A stretch of 64,000 bases of DNA from Candidatus Thorarchaeota archaeon (GTDB taxonomy: Archaea; Asgardarchaeota; Thorarchaeia; Thorarchaeales; Thorarchaeaceae). The DNA is taken from the NCBI GenBank assembly GCA_016840385.1, contig JAEOSL010000002.1, positions 1 to 64,000 on the forward strand. Direction: 5' to 3'. The translations under genes and the position numbers were made by a program. The notes beneath the pieces were generated by a model that searched no databases, was not told where the DNA came from, and saw nothing but the letters and a program-made list of their open reading frames with translations. Below are positions 52,764 through 61,056 of the stretch, one piece after another; position 1 is the stretch's first letter, and each line of letters opens with the position of its first letter.

Positions 52764-54515
52764 ATGGATGAGATGTATTGGCAATCAGGGCCTGCGTGGC
52801 CTGAACAAGCACGAAAGACTATCGATTATCCAAAGGAACCTTTGTTTGCGATGTTAGATAGGTCTGCAGAGAAGAATGGAGACCTACCCTACACGGTATT
52901 CATGGGAAAGTCACAGACCTTTTCAGAAGTTCGAGGGAATGCTGATAGAATTGCGAAATTCTTGGTCAGCAAAGGTATCAAGAAAGGGGATAGAGTGGCA
53001 GTATTCCTACCTAACATGCCTCACTTTCCACCCGTATTCTTTGGAGCCCTCAAGACAGGAGCAAAGGTTGTTACATGCAATCCATTGTACAAATCTGGAG
53101 AGCTCAACTATCAACTAAAAGATACAGGAGCCAAGGTGGTATTCGTACTCGATCATCCGACTTTTACACCAACTTGTTATGAAGCTATCAAGGGAACAGA
53201 TGTGCACACAGTAGTTGTATGTAGTGTGAAATCATTCCTCTCGAAAGCTACTGCAATCATTGGGAGCCTTATTGGAAAAGTTCCCAAAAGTCCCTACTAT
53301 GAAGAAGATAAGACGGTATTCTATGAGCAGATTCTTTCAGACTATGAACCGGTAGCTCCAGAGGTAGATGTAGATCCAATGGATACTGCAGTTCTGATAT
53401 ACACAGGCGGGACGACGGGAACTCCCAAGGGAGCTGAACTAACCCACCATAATCTAACATCCAATATCCTTCAAATTACAGAATGGGTGTACCTTGAAGA
53501 AGGGGATTCAGATCGTACTGGTGGAGTTCGACATGGTGAGGAAATCTTTGTCGGAGCAATTCCATGGTATCATAGCTACGGATTAACACTGACTATGTTG
53601 TCGTCGACATGGTTTGCTGGCCAACTGGTGTGTATTCCAGACCCGAGGTCAGGTAAACCACCCCTTTCGGATCTTCTGAGTGAATTAGAAAAGACAAAAG
53701 GAACTGTGTTCAACTGTGTACCAGCTCTCTACGCTGCAATTGCAAACCATCCAGATGTAGGAAAATATGATCTGTCAGCAGTTAATATCTGCAGCTCAGG
53801 AGCAGCACCTTTACCACCCGAAGTGGCCAAAGCATTCGAAGCGGTTACAGGAACCATCCTCTTCGAAGGATATGGCCTCACTGAAACCTCTCCTGTGACG
53901 CACATCAATCCAACCAACAGTCGATTCAGAAAATTCGGGTCGATAGGTCTCCCAATATCTGACACTATCTGTAAGATTCTAGATATGGACACTGGTACAA
54001 AAGAGATGCGAGTGGGAGAGATAGGAGAGATAGCCATTCACGGACCTCAAGTGATGAAACAATACTATCAGAAACCTGAAGAAACCGATTTTGTAATGAG
54101 AGAAATTGATGGAAAACAGTACTTCATAACTGGTGATATCGGTCATATGGATGAACATGGATACACCTTCATCAGTGACAGAAAGAAGCAGATGATTAAT
54201 GTTGGAGGAATGAAAGCGTACCCCAGGGAAATTGAGGACATTCTATTCACTCATCCAAAGGTGAAGATGGCTGCGGCAATTGGTCTACCTAGAGTAGATG
54301 ACCCAAGTAATGAGTTTGTCAAGGCGTATATTGTCTTGAAGGAAGGAGAAACTGGCACACCTGAGGAATTCATCGAGTGGGCTCGAGGAAAAATGGCGGG
54401 ATACAAGAGACCCAAGGAAGTCGAATTCATAGATGAGCTGCCTATGAGCTCGGTGGGGAAGGTCTTGAGAAGAGTACTCATTGAAGCAGAATTGGAGAAA
54501 AGAGAAGCAAAATAG
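52764..54515 (+). CDS. Acyl-CoA synthetase (AMP-forming) 2
   Basis: 583-residue paralogue of the preceding gene with the same layout: YTGGTTGTPKGAELTHHN, EGYGLTETSP, TGDIGHMDEHG and SDRKKQMINVGGMKAYPREIE, and catalytic Lys in VGKVLRRVL. The N-termini also align (RKTIDYPKEPLFAML versus KKTIEYPDEPLYALL), so the pair arose by tandem duplication. ATG 52764 is used, with GAGGAG ten bases upstream; TTG 52755 is too close to it. Acid specificity probably differs between the copies; substrate unknown. Confidence 0.92.
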   Translation: MDEMYWQSGPAWPEQARKTIDYPKEPLFAMLDRSAEKNGDLPYTVFMGKSQTFSEVRGNADRIAKFLVSKGIKKGDRVAVFLPNMPHFPPVFFGALKTGAKVVTCNPLYKSGELNYQLKDTGAKVVFVLDHPTFTPTCYEAIKGTDVHTVVVCSVKSFLSKATAIIGSLIGKVPKSPYYEEDKTVFYEQILSDYEPVAPEVDVDPMDTAVLIYTGGTTGTPKGAELTHHNLTSNILQITEWVYLEEGDSDRTGGVRHGEEIFVGAIPWYHSYGLTLTMLSSTWFAGQLVCIPDPRSGKPPLSDLLSELEKTKGTVFNCVPALYAAIANHPDVGKYDLSAVNICSSGAAPLPPEVAKAFEAVTGTILFEGYGLTETSPVTHINPTNSRFRKFGSIGLPISDTICKILDMDTGTKEMRVGEIGEIAIHGPQVMKQYYQKPEETDFVMREIDGKQYFITGDIGHMDEHGYTFISDRKKQMINVGGMKAYPREIEDILFTHPKVKMAAAIGLPRVDDPSNEFVKAYIVLKEGETGTPEEFIEWARGKMAGYKRPKEVEFIDELPMSSVGKVLRRVLIEAELEKREAK

Positions 54516-54531
54516 AATCGGAGAGATGTTA

Positions 54532-55161
54532 ATGAGAACATGGAAAAGAATCAGTGCGTATCTGGGAATTATTGGTGGAGTCATATTCATCATTGTCACG
54601 TTCATCGCAATGTTGACATTCCCGGGAGGATATTCGTTCATAGATTATCCATTCAGTGCGCTTGGATTAACTGTTATCAATAGCACACCATCAATGCTGA
54701 ATTACTTTCTATTCGTGACTGCATGCACGAGCGCAGCTGTTTGTTTAGTACCATTCTTGCTTGCTATACGTACGGAATTTACAAACACTACTCTGCTAAA
54801 GGGTCTAAGTTTGATTGGTACTATTCTAGGATTAGCAGCAGCACCTAATTTGTCAGCACTTGCTCTATTTGCAGGAAACGTGTTTCCTGCGGAGCATGGT
54901 CTAACTACACTATCATTCTTCATACTTATCACATTGGGAATTCTGTTCTACTCTGTTGCTACTATCCTAAATAGTGAATATGAGAATCTCTATGGAGTGA
55001 TTGGATTCATTGTTGTAGTAATTTGCTTCATGTATATTGGAGCTTTCTTCAGCCCTCTCTTTGCATCGTTTGGAACTGCACTATGGCAGAAAGTTTCTGT
55101 CTATGCATTGATCCTCTGGTCAGCATTTCAGGGATACTACTTGCTGAAGAAATTCGAATAA
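54532..55161 (+). CDS. DUF998-like membrane protein
   Basis: 209 residues with about six hydrophobic helices. The N-terminal RISAYLGIIGGVIFIIVTF then YSFIDYPFSALGLT matches the DUF998 pattern, whose Y-x-SALG segment follows the first helix. Function is unknown; members are archaeal and bacterial multi-spanning proteins. ATG 54532 is chosen because GGAGAG lies six bases upstream; the frame is open back to 54481 inside the synthetase gene. Sixteen bases after acyl-CoA synthetase 2, so probably co-transcribed. Confidence 0.78.
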   Translation: MRTWKRISAYLGIIGGVIFIIVTFIAMLTFPGGYSFIDYPFSALGLTVINSTPSMLNYFLFVTACTSAAVCLVPFLLAIRTEFTNTTLLKGLSLIGTILGLAAAPNLSALALFAGNVFPAEHGLTTLSFFILITLGILFYSVATILNSEYENLYGVIGFIVVVICFMYIGAFFSPLFASFGTALWQKVSVYALILWSAFQGYYLLKKFE

Positions 55162-55169
55162 AATGTGAA

Positions 55170-55199
55170 CAGGGAGATATTCTCCCTGATTCTCTTTTA
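55170..55199 (+). terminator. Terminator between convergent genes
   Basis: CAGGGAG-ATATT-CTCCCTG, a 7-base perfect stem followed by ATTCTCTTTT, nine bases after the DUF998-like stop and touching the stop of the minus-strand gene. It could serve the plus-strand transcript. Confidence 0.7.
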
Positions 55200-55949
55200 G
55201 ACACGCTCAAAGGTTGCTCTCATAGTGCCGCCGCAATAGCCACACTTAGCTTCAAGCGGACCAACCCAATCAACACCCTCATGAGATACTTCTGCACCGC
55301 ATGAAGGACATTTCAGAGGTAGGCGTACCGTTGTGGTTTGGCTACCATGACGTTGAACGCTTCCTTGATACTTGTCGGGAATAGCATGCAATGGTGCTTC
55401 AACTGATATGCTCTCGTGGATAGGCAATGTTCTACGCCTCATTCGTCTGCAACAAAATAATCCACCACATAGTGGAAGCAATATACTGAGAATGATGATA
55501 ATGAATATCCAATCAAAGAGGTCAAGTGATTCAAAAAATCCAGGAACGTGGCTATCATCATAGACCCCTATTTCATAGAAGCCACTGGTTTCGCCATATA
55601 CTGAATTTTCACTGACCCTAATGTAGACTGTTTCATTTGAAGCGAGAGTGAATTCGACGGTAGGAAAGTTACCAGTTTCGGTTCCACTTACGGCAATAAT
55701 GTCTGTACCAGAAAGATCTCGAGAAACAGTAATCAAAACTTCAAGACCCCAAAAGGATTCAGTATCCGCAACAACGGTCCAATGACCTGCTTCAAGATCT
55801 GCTACATAGGTATTATCGGAGCTAGACCAAATGTGTTCACTGGTTCTAGGAATGTTAGGTACAAGGTTAGCTTGGGCTGAAACAGTTCCAATAAGTAAGA
55901 ACAATGATACCAACAGAATTCCAAATGTGAGTCGTTGCTTGTTCATCAT
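55197..55949 (-). CDS. Secreted-domain protein with C-terminal zinc ribbon
   Basis: 250 residues with an unusual layout: signal peptide (about 8-26), an extracytoplasmic beta-sandwich of about 115 residues with VADLEAGHWTVVADTES and TVYIRVSENS segments (PPC/CUB-like), one transmembrane helix (about 147-166, IFIIIILSILLPLCGG) followed by a CCRRMRRR stop-transfer, and a cytoplasmic tail ending in a zinc ribbon with CPSCGAEVSH and KCGYCGG. The ribbon would sit inside the cell, so this is a candidate transmembrane signalling or tethering protein. Not recognised by name. Confidence 0.75.
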   Translation of the reverse strand: MMNKQRLTFGILLVSLFLLIGTVSAQANLVPNIPRTSEHIWSSSDNTYVADLEAGHWTVVADTESFWGLEVLITVSRDLSGTDIIAVSGTETGNFPTVEFTLASNETVYIRVSENSVYGETSGFYEIGVYDDSHVPGFFESLDLFDWIFIIIILSILLPLCGGLFCCRRMRRRTLPIHESISVEAPLHAIPDKYQGSVQRHGSQTTTVRLPLKCPSCGAEVSHEGVDWVGPLEAKCGYCGGTMRATFERV

Positions 55950-55999
55950 GAGTACCTACCTTGGTGAGAATTGTGTCATGTTATTAGCGTTATTGGGGA

Positions 56000-56527
56000 C
56001 TAGGGATTCTTACCCGACTCTGATTCTTTGTGAGACTTTCCTAGTTCAACGTAGAGTCGTGCGCCTATCATGAAAGATTCACGTAGAGCTTCTGGAGCTT
56101 CTTTCACAACTTTTCCGGGAATTCCCAAAACAAGACTCCCATCAGGAATGACCGTATTGTTCGTAACGACAGAACCTGCACCAATAACACAATCCTTTCC
56201 AACTTTAGCACCATCAAGTACAATTGCTCCCATTCCTATAACAGTGCGGTCACCAATCTCACACGCATGAATCACACAGTTATGACCAGCAGTCACATAT
56301 TCACCAATGGTTGTGGGATTTATGACAGTAGTATGCACTGTACAATTATCCTGGATTGATGTTCCCTTTCCAACTCGGATATAGTTCATATCAGCACGAA
56401 GCACAGCAAACTCCCAGATACTTGCATCTGGGGCAATTTCAATATCCCCGATCAATGATGCTCGAGGAGAAACGTAAGCTTCAGGATCAACCTTGGGTGA
56501 CTTTCCATCAAATTCGTAGAGGCCCAT
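56000..56527 (-). CDS. Gamma-class carbonic anhydrase-like protein
   Basis: 175-residue left-handed beta-helix (hexapeptide repeat) protein of the gamma-CA/YrdA/PaaY family. The three zinc-site histidines are visible in DNCTVHTT and GHNCVIHACEIG, and the Asn/Gln-containing coils (SIQDNCTV) match. Catalysis of CO2 hydration is possible but many members are not proven enzymes. ATG 56527 is chosen over GTG 56533 because AGGTG is well spaced before it. The gene stands alone. Confidence 0.88.
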   Translation of the reverse strand: MGLYEFDGKSPKVDPEAYVSPRASLIGDIEIAPDASIWEFAVLRADMNYIRVGKGTSIQDNCTVHTTVINPTTIGEYVTAGHNCVIHACEIGDRTVIGMGAIVLDGAKVGKDCVIGAGSVVTNNTVIPDGSLVLGIPGKVVKEAPEALRESFMIGARLYVELGKSHKESESGKNP

Positions 56528-56687
56528 GTTCACACCTAGAAGGCAAATATGGCTCCGTATCTTTAAGACTATCGTAATAACCAGCTCATAAGAATGATGA
56601 TTGTAAGAGAGTTCGACACTGATGGGTACAATTCTTAGAACTTCGATAAGAGTATAATACAGTTAAGAACTGGAATAGTGAGTTCAA

Positions 56688-57308
56688 ATGCCAGTTACGC
56701 CACTTCATTATCCATTTGCATTTCTGATATCCAAGAGTGACAAACGATTATCATTACCTGCTCTAGTGGTTGGTTCTGTCATGCCAGATATTGAAGTACC
56801 AATCATGTGGATATTCTTCAGCAACCTTCCAGACCATCAATTCTTACATAGCCTCATCGGTGCGGCAACACTAGTCACCCTGCTAACAGTACTTGTAACT
56901 CGTTTTCTCTATGCACCAATAATCTCATTGTTTTTTGCTGTTGATAGAACGGAATTGGACGAAGTCTGTAGAATTACACCATGGATGGTTGCATCTTCAT
57001 TCATTGGAGTAATGTCACACATAATCTTGGATTTCCCCATGCACTTCAACAATCCAGTCTTTTGGCCATGGGTCAATCCACTTGATGTCATTGGACCTTT
57101 GATACTCGTGTTCATGCCAACTTTTGGCCTATGGAATGGGTTTCTAATTGCAAGATTTCTAACCCATTTGGCGATGATAATGCTATGGATAGTGATTCTC
57201 GCATGGTTATATTCCGAGGGAAATCTGTGGCACCGACATTGGGTCGGACGTTTTAGCTCAGGATATTTTCAGTGGAATGGAACAAACCACTCTTCGAGAG
57301 AGATGTAG
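56688..57308 (+). CDS. DUF4184-like membrane protein
   Basis: 206 residues, about five hydrophobic helices. The N-terminus MPVTPLHYPFAFL then LPALVVGSVMPDIEVP is the DUF4184/YfhP-type pattern (a metal-binding-like H...GS-x-x-PD motif), with further His/Asp in HSLIGA and SHIILDFPMHF. Relatives are called membrane-bound metal-dependent hydrolases (DUF457) without firm proof. The 3' end overlaps the convergent Lrp-like gene by 40 bases. Confidence 0.75.
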   Translation: MPVTPLHYPFAFLISKSDKRLSLPALVVGSVMPDIEVPIMWIFFSNLPDHQFLHSLIGAATLVTLLTVLVTRFLYAPIISLFFAVDRTELDEVCRITPWMVASSFIGVMSHIILDFPMHFNNPVFWPWVNPLDVIGPLILVFMPTFGLWNGFLIARFLTHLAMIMLWIVILAWLYSEGNLWHRHWVGRFSSGYFQWNGTNHSSREM

Positions 57309-58207
57309 GACTGCGTATCAAGAATGCTTTCATTTTCGTATAGTTTTCGAAGAAATCTATTGATTGCTTCAATGCTCTCTGTTCGGATGGTAGCAAACAA
57401 TGTAAAATCCTCACTTGTTCGGTAGAGATCCCATACCTCATCCAGGTCAGCTAGTTTTTGTGCCGTTTCAGCAGCAGTGCCTGGTAACACCTTCATACGA
57501 ATGAAGAATTTTACAGGTAAGCGAATGTAACTAAAATCAATATCAATCGAATACCCAGCTATTGTTCCTTTCGTTAGGAGCTTCTCAATTGCTTTAGAAA
57601 CTGCGGGTTGGCTCATTGGCGGGTTCATCAGTTTCCCGATTGTGTTTTGCGTGAGTGGGAATGGGTTATCCTCAGTCGGTTTTTGATTACGTATGATTCG
57701 GAGAAGTCCTAGTTCTTTTGAAGAGAGATGAGTTTCTGTGGATTCATTGGAAACTATCTTGAATCGATTCTTCTTGTATGTTGTAAGAACTTGGACTAGA
57801 TTGTACTTCCCTGTTCCCGAGCTCGCTACTACATTGTCCACTCTATCAAGTAAGTCTTCGAATGCACCTTGACTATCAAACCTGAAGAATCCGATGAGCG
57901 AGAAATCTCCCGCAATGCCATCCAGAGATGCAAGCTCTTCCATTTGCAACAGTCGACTGCTCACATCTTGTTCTCTAGGATTACTCTTCATGAATAGAAT
58001 TGTATCTCTTGATGTTTTGACGTGAGCAGGATCAACAATTGTTGTGTAGCTTCGAATCACTCCTTTGTCTACAAGATTCTTGATTGTGCGCGAAACCCAG
58101 TTGCGACCCTTTCCAAGTCTAAGACCAATTGAGGTAGGAGTATCCCGTGAATTTTGAACTAACACCTCTAAGAGACCTCGTTCCGATTCAGATAGAATTT
58201 TTTGCAC
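57269..58207 (-). CDS. Tandem Lrp/AsnC-like regulator
   Basis: 312-residue protein built of two Lrp-type units. First unit: wHTH (TSIGLRLGKGRNWVSRTIKNLVDKGVI, split LGKGRNWVSRTIKNL) with a RAM-like domain, ending about 140. Second unit: wHTH (QNTIGKLMNPPMSQPAVSK, AIEKLLTKGTIAGYS) and a second alpha-beta domain (FFIRMKVLPGTAAETAQKL, VWDLYRTSEDFTLFATI). Ordinary Lrp proteins are about 150 residues and dimerise; fusion gives an obligate pseudo-dimer that may recognise an asymmetric site. It starts at GTG 58207 with GAGG seven bases upstream and is divergent from ahcY, which it might regulate. Confidence 0.85.
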   Translation of the reverse strand: MQKILSESERGLLEVLVQNSRDTPTSIGLRLGKGRNWVSRTIKNLVDKGVIRSYTTIVDPAHVKTSRDTILFMKSNPREQDVSSRLLQMEELASLDGIAGDFSLIGFFRFDSQGAFEDLLDRVDNVVASSGTGKYNLVQVLTTYKKNRFKIVSNESTETHLSSKELGLLRIIRNQKPTEDNPFPLTQNTIGKLMNPPMSQPAVSKAIEKLLTKGTIAGYSIDIDFSYIRLPVKFFIRMKVLPGTAAETAQKLADLDEVWDLYRTSEDFTLFATIRTESIEAINRFLRKLYENESILDTQSYISLEEWFVPFH

Positions 58208-58256
58208 ATTATCGCCTCATCTTTGGTGCATTATATTCTGATTCCCTATGTAGTAT

Positions 58257-58264
58257 TCATATAT
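58257..58264 (+). promoter_or_regulatory. TATA box of ahcY
   Basis: TCATATAT lies 31-38 bases before ATG 58295, predicting a leader of only a few bases. No Shine-Dalgarno precedes the ATG. Confidence 0.4.
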
Positions 58265-58294
58265 GTTACGGATTCAGCCTCGTTCGTGGTTCAA

Positions 58295-59368
58295 ATGGCT
58301 GATTATAAGGTCAAAGATATTGGTCTTGCTGAAGAAGGCAGGATGCTAATCGATTATGCTGAAAAGAACATGCCAGTTCTCATGCATCTGAGAGAGAAAT
58401 ACTCCAAGACGCAACCCTTGAAGGGAATGAGAATCACTGGATGTTTGCATGTAACCAAAGAAACTGCAGTACTGGTTGAAACTTTACGAGCTGCAGGTGC
58501 TGAGGTGGCATGGTCAGGTTGTAACCCCCTCTCTACCAATGACAAAGTTGCAGCAGCTCTTGCCGCAAACGATGTGTCAGTTTTTGCTTGGCACGGTCTT
58601 GACACAGAGGAATACTACTGGTGTATTGAACAGACTCTGAAGATCAAACCAACCCTTACTTTGGATGATGGTGCTGATCTCATTTTCACATTGCACAACA
58701 AATACGAAGAATTGATAGAAGGTCTGCATGGTGGTTCTGAAGAAACTACAACTGGTGTCATCAGAATAAGAGCTATGGCAGAGGATGGCAAGCTCAAATA
58801 CCCAATCATGGCAGTTAACGATGCGGATACCAAGCATCTGTTCGACAATGTCTATGGAACAGGTCAGAGTGTTATCGATGGTCTTCTACGAGCATCAGCT
58901 ATTCTGATTGCAGGAAAGACTTTCGTCATTGGAGGATATGGATACTGTAGTCGTGGAATGGCTACCCGTGCCAAGGGTATGGGAGCAGATGTGATTGTCA
59001 CTGAAGTTGATCCCGTACGAGCTCTGCAGGCGAGGATGGATGGATTCCAAGTTATGAAGATGGATGATGCAGCTTCAAAGGGAGATGTATTCCTCACTGC
59101 AACTGGAATGAAAGATGTTGTTACTGGCGCTCATGTCAAAGTGATGAAAGACGGAGCAATTTTAGGGAATGCAGGCCACTACAATGTAGAAATTAACGAA
59201 CCAGAACTCATGGCTCTAACTAAAGAAAAGAAGCGAGTTAGACATGCATTAGACCAGTATACTCTCAAGGATGGAAGAAATATCTATCTGCTAGGTGAAG
59301 GCAGATTGGTTAACCTTGCGGCGGCCGAGGGCCACCCCAGTGTTAGAGAAGCATTCGCTGCTTCCTAA
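58295..59368 (+). CDS. ahcY: S-adenosylhomocysteine hydrolase, N-terminal and NAD-binding part
   Basis: 357 residues. Hydrolyses S-adenosylhomocysteine to adenosine and homocysteine using bound NAD. Visible: ITGCLHVTKETAVL, WSGCNPLSTND, the substrate region LTLDDGADLI, the NAD fold GGYGYCSRGMATRAKGMGADV and NAGHYNVEI, then GEGRLVNLAAAEGHPS. Normal proteins continue from GHPS with about 70 more residues. Here the frame reads VREAFAAS and stops, and the missing C-terminus is encoded 12 bases later in another frame (59380-59583). ATG 58295 matches the family N-terminus; an upstream frame to 58202 is not conserved. See the split-gene finding. Confidence 0.9.
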   Translation: MADYKVKDIGLAEEGRMLIDYAEKNMPVLMHLREKYSKTQPLKGMRITGCLHVTKETAVLVETLRAAGAEVAWSGCNPLSTNDKVAAALAANDVSVFAWHGLDTEEYYWCIEQTLKIKPTLTLDDGADLIFTLHNKYEELIEGLHGGSEETTTGVIRIRAMAEDGKLKYPIMAVNDADTKHLFDNVYGTGQSVIDGLLRASAILIAGKTFVIGGYGYCSRGMATRAKGMGADVIVTEVDPVRALQARMDGFQVMKMDDAASKGDVFLTATGMKDVVTGAHVKVMKDGAILGNAGHYNVEINEPELMALTKEKKRVRHALDQYTLKDGRNIYLLGEGRLVNLAAAEGHPSVREAFAAS

Positions 59369-59379
59369 ATGGAAAGGTA

Positions 59380-59583
59380 ATGGACCTCAGTTTCGCAAGT
59401 CAATTCAATGCAATGATCTGGATGGCAAAGAATGGCAAGGGCCTCAAACCAGCAGTATACGAGTTCCCCAAAGAGCTTGACAAGGAAACTGCACTCATGA
59501 AGCTTAAAACAATGGGAATCTCCATTGACAAGTGGACCGAGGAGCAAGAACGTTACGCCAAAGCTTACGCAGAAGGAACATAA
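59380..59583 (+). CDS. ahcY: S-adenosylhomocysteine hydrolase, C-terminal part in separate frame
   Basis: 67 residues that align with the end of AdoHcyase: MDLSFASQFNAM, then KPAVYEFPKELD and TEEQERYAKAYAEGT, the archaeal C-terminus, which in the tetramer supplies Lys/Tyr to the NAD site of a neighbouring subunit. An expected two-codon link (E-V) between GHPS and this Met is replaced by 38 bases, that is a 32-base insertion that shifts frame. A GGAAAGG stretch lies 2 bases upstream of the ATG and could serve re-initiation. Either a naturally split enzyme or a recent disruption. Confidence 0.75.
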   Translation: MDLSFASQFNAMIWMAKNGKGLKPAVYEFPKELDKETALMKLKTMGISIDKWTEEQERYAKAYAEGT

Positions 59584-59589
59584 AATACT

Positions 59590-59615
59590 AAGTTGGGGGA
59601 TCTTCCCCAACTTTT
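59590..59615 (+). terminator. Terminator after ahcY
   Basis: AAGTTGGGG-GATCTT-CCCCAACTT, a perfect 9-base stem, followed by TTC and AT-rich sequence. It is seven bases after the stop of the C-terminal part, so both ahcY frames share one transcript. Confidence 0.8.
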
Positions 59616-59805
59616 CATGTTTTCAGTAATTTTGTCCTGTTGGTCCAATTGTAATAGTGAGATATAGGGCAGATTTATCAAACAGGCAAGACTTGCAGCT
59701 GTAATTCAATTCACTGTTTCGACAGTAGTAAGACTTGGAGTGACTTAGGTTCTGATTCCAATTCGCTAAAAGCACCCATAGCAGAGTAAGAAGGAGAACA
59801 AATCC

Positions 59806-61056
59806 TTGACAACTAAAGCTGAAAAGGCATTCATTTTCATCACATTGTCATCAATCTACTTCTTCTCAATAGTTCATCGTGTGGGGATTGCTGTGATTGC
59901 TGTTGACATGGCGGCTGAGCTCAATGCAAGTTCCTCACTTTTAGGTTTGATGTCCTCAGCCTACTTCTTTCCATACGCTTTAGTTCAAATTCCAGTCGGG
60001 ATTTTGTTGGATAGGATAGGAGTAAGAAAAACTATAGGATCACTGGGTGTCATCGCAGTAATCGGAAATTTCGCCTTCGCGTTGGGTCCGTCACTTGGAA
60101 TTGTGACAATTGGGAGAATACTGGTGGGAGCAGGAGTAGGAGGATTCTATGTTTCAGGTCTAAAAGCACTCTCTGTTTGGTACGATTCACGTAAGTTCGC
60201 AACGCTAGCTGGATTACTAACGGCTATAGGCAACCTTGGCGCCTTCGTTGCTTCATCACCACTTGCTATGGTTTCAGTTAATATTGGATGGCGTAGCGCA
60301 TTCACCGTCATCGGTATAGGATTATCAATATTCATCGTCTTAGTATGGGTTTCATTGAAGAAGGAAAGACACGTAATTAATACGTCGGAGAAAAGTGCAA
60401 AGAGTGATTTGAGAGGCATATTCACTAACAGACACTTCTTGATAGTAATGATGATACCGTTCCTGTCTTATGGTGTGTACATCAGCTTTCAAGGACTATG
60501 GGCAGGACCCTATCTAGCAGCTGTTTATGGCATGAATACTGTGACAGTGGGCTTCTTCTTGACTTTCATTAGCATTGGATTCATAATCTCTACTCCGCTT
60601 GGGGGGTACCTATCAGATAAGGTTCTCAAGAGGAGAAAACCAGTTCTTCTGATGGGTCTATTATTGAGCCTCGTCTTCTGGATATCACTTGTCCTCTTCG
60701 GAGCTATTCTTACTCCAATAGCACTTAGTTTACTGTTGTTCCTGATCGGATTTGCAACTGGCTTCACTTACGTATTAATGGTGATGTCCAAAGAGATGTT
60801 CACTAGAGATATATCAGGAACCGCAATGGCTAGTCTCAACCAATTTTATTTCATTGGTGGAGGCTTCTTTCAATTATTCATGGGCTTTGTCCTTGACGCA
60901 GCATTCGGAGGTACAATGACTTTTGCTTCATACCAGCTCATCTTCGCAATTAGTGCGGTTAGCTTGCTCATTTCGATAGTCCTAACAGTATTTTCAAAAG
61001 AAACTTATTCGGAATCAGAGAATGTGAATGATATGATTTCAAACTCTCTGGGATAG
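59806..61056 (+). CDS. MFS transporter
   Basis: 416-residue major facilitator with twelve hydrophobic helices. The loop 2-3 signature is seen as GILLDRIGVRKTIG (near 67-80), and a second GGYLSDKVLKRRKPVLL lies between helices 8 and 9. The ends of helix 4-5 carry GRILVGAGVGGFYVSGLKAL. It starts at TTG 59806 (GGAG nine bases upstream). It resembles the ACS/NarK-like symporters in motif, substrate unknown. It converges on the allG-like gene with an 18-base overlap, so it may transport a nitrogen compound, but that is speculative. Confidence 0.9.
   Translation: MTTKAEKAFIFITLSSIYFFSIVHRVGIAVIAVDMAAELNASSSLLGLMSSAYFFPYALVQIPVGILLDRIGVRKTIGSLGVIAVIGNFAFALGPSLGIVTIGRILVGAGVGGFYVSGLKALSVWYDSRKFATLAGLLTAIGNLGAFVASSPLAMVSVNIGWRSAFTVIGIGLSIFIVLVWVSLKKERHVINTSEKSAKSDLRGIFTNRHFLIVMMIPFLSYGVYISFQGLWAGPYLAAVYGMNTVTVGFFLTFISIGFIISTPLGGYLSDKVLKRRKPVLLMGLLLSLVFWISLVLFGAILTPIALSLLLFLIGFATGFTYVLMVMSKEMFTRDISGTAMASLNQFYFIGGGFFQLFMGFVLDAAFGGTMTFASYQLIFAISAVSLLISIVLTVFSKETYSESENVNDMISNSLG

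Noticed and set aside
58202..58294. Upstream extension of ahcY to 58202
   Set aside because: The extra 31 residues are hydrophobic, unlike any AdoHcyase N-terminus, and overlap the regulator gene; ATG 58295 begins the conserved sequence.
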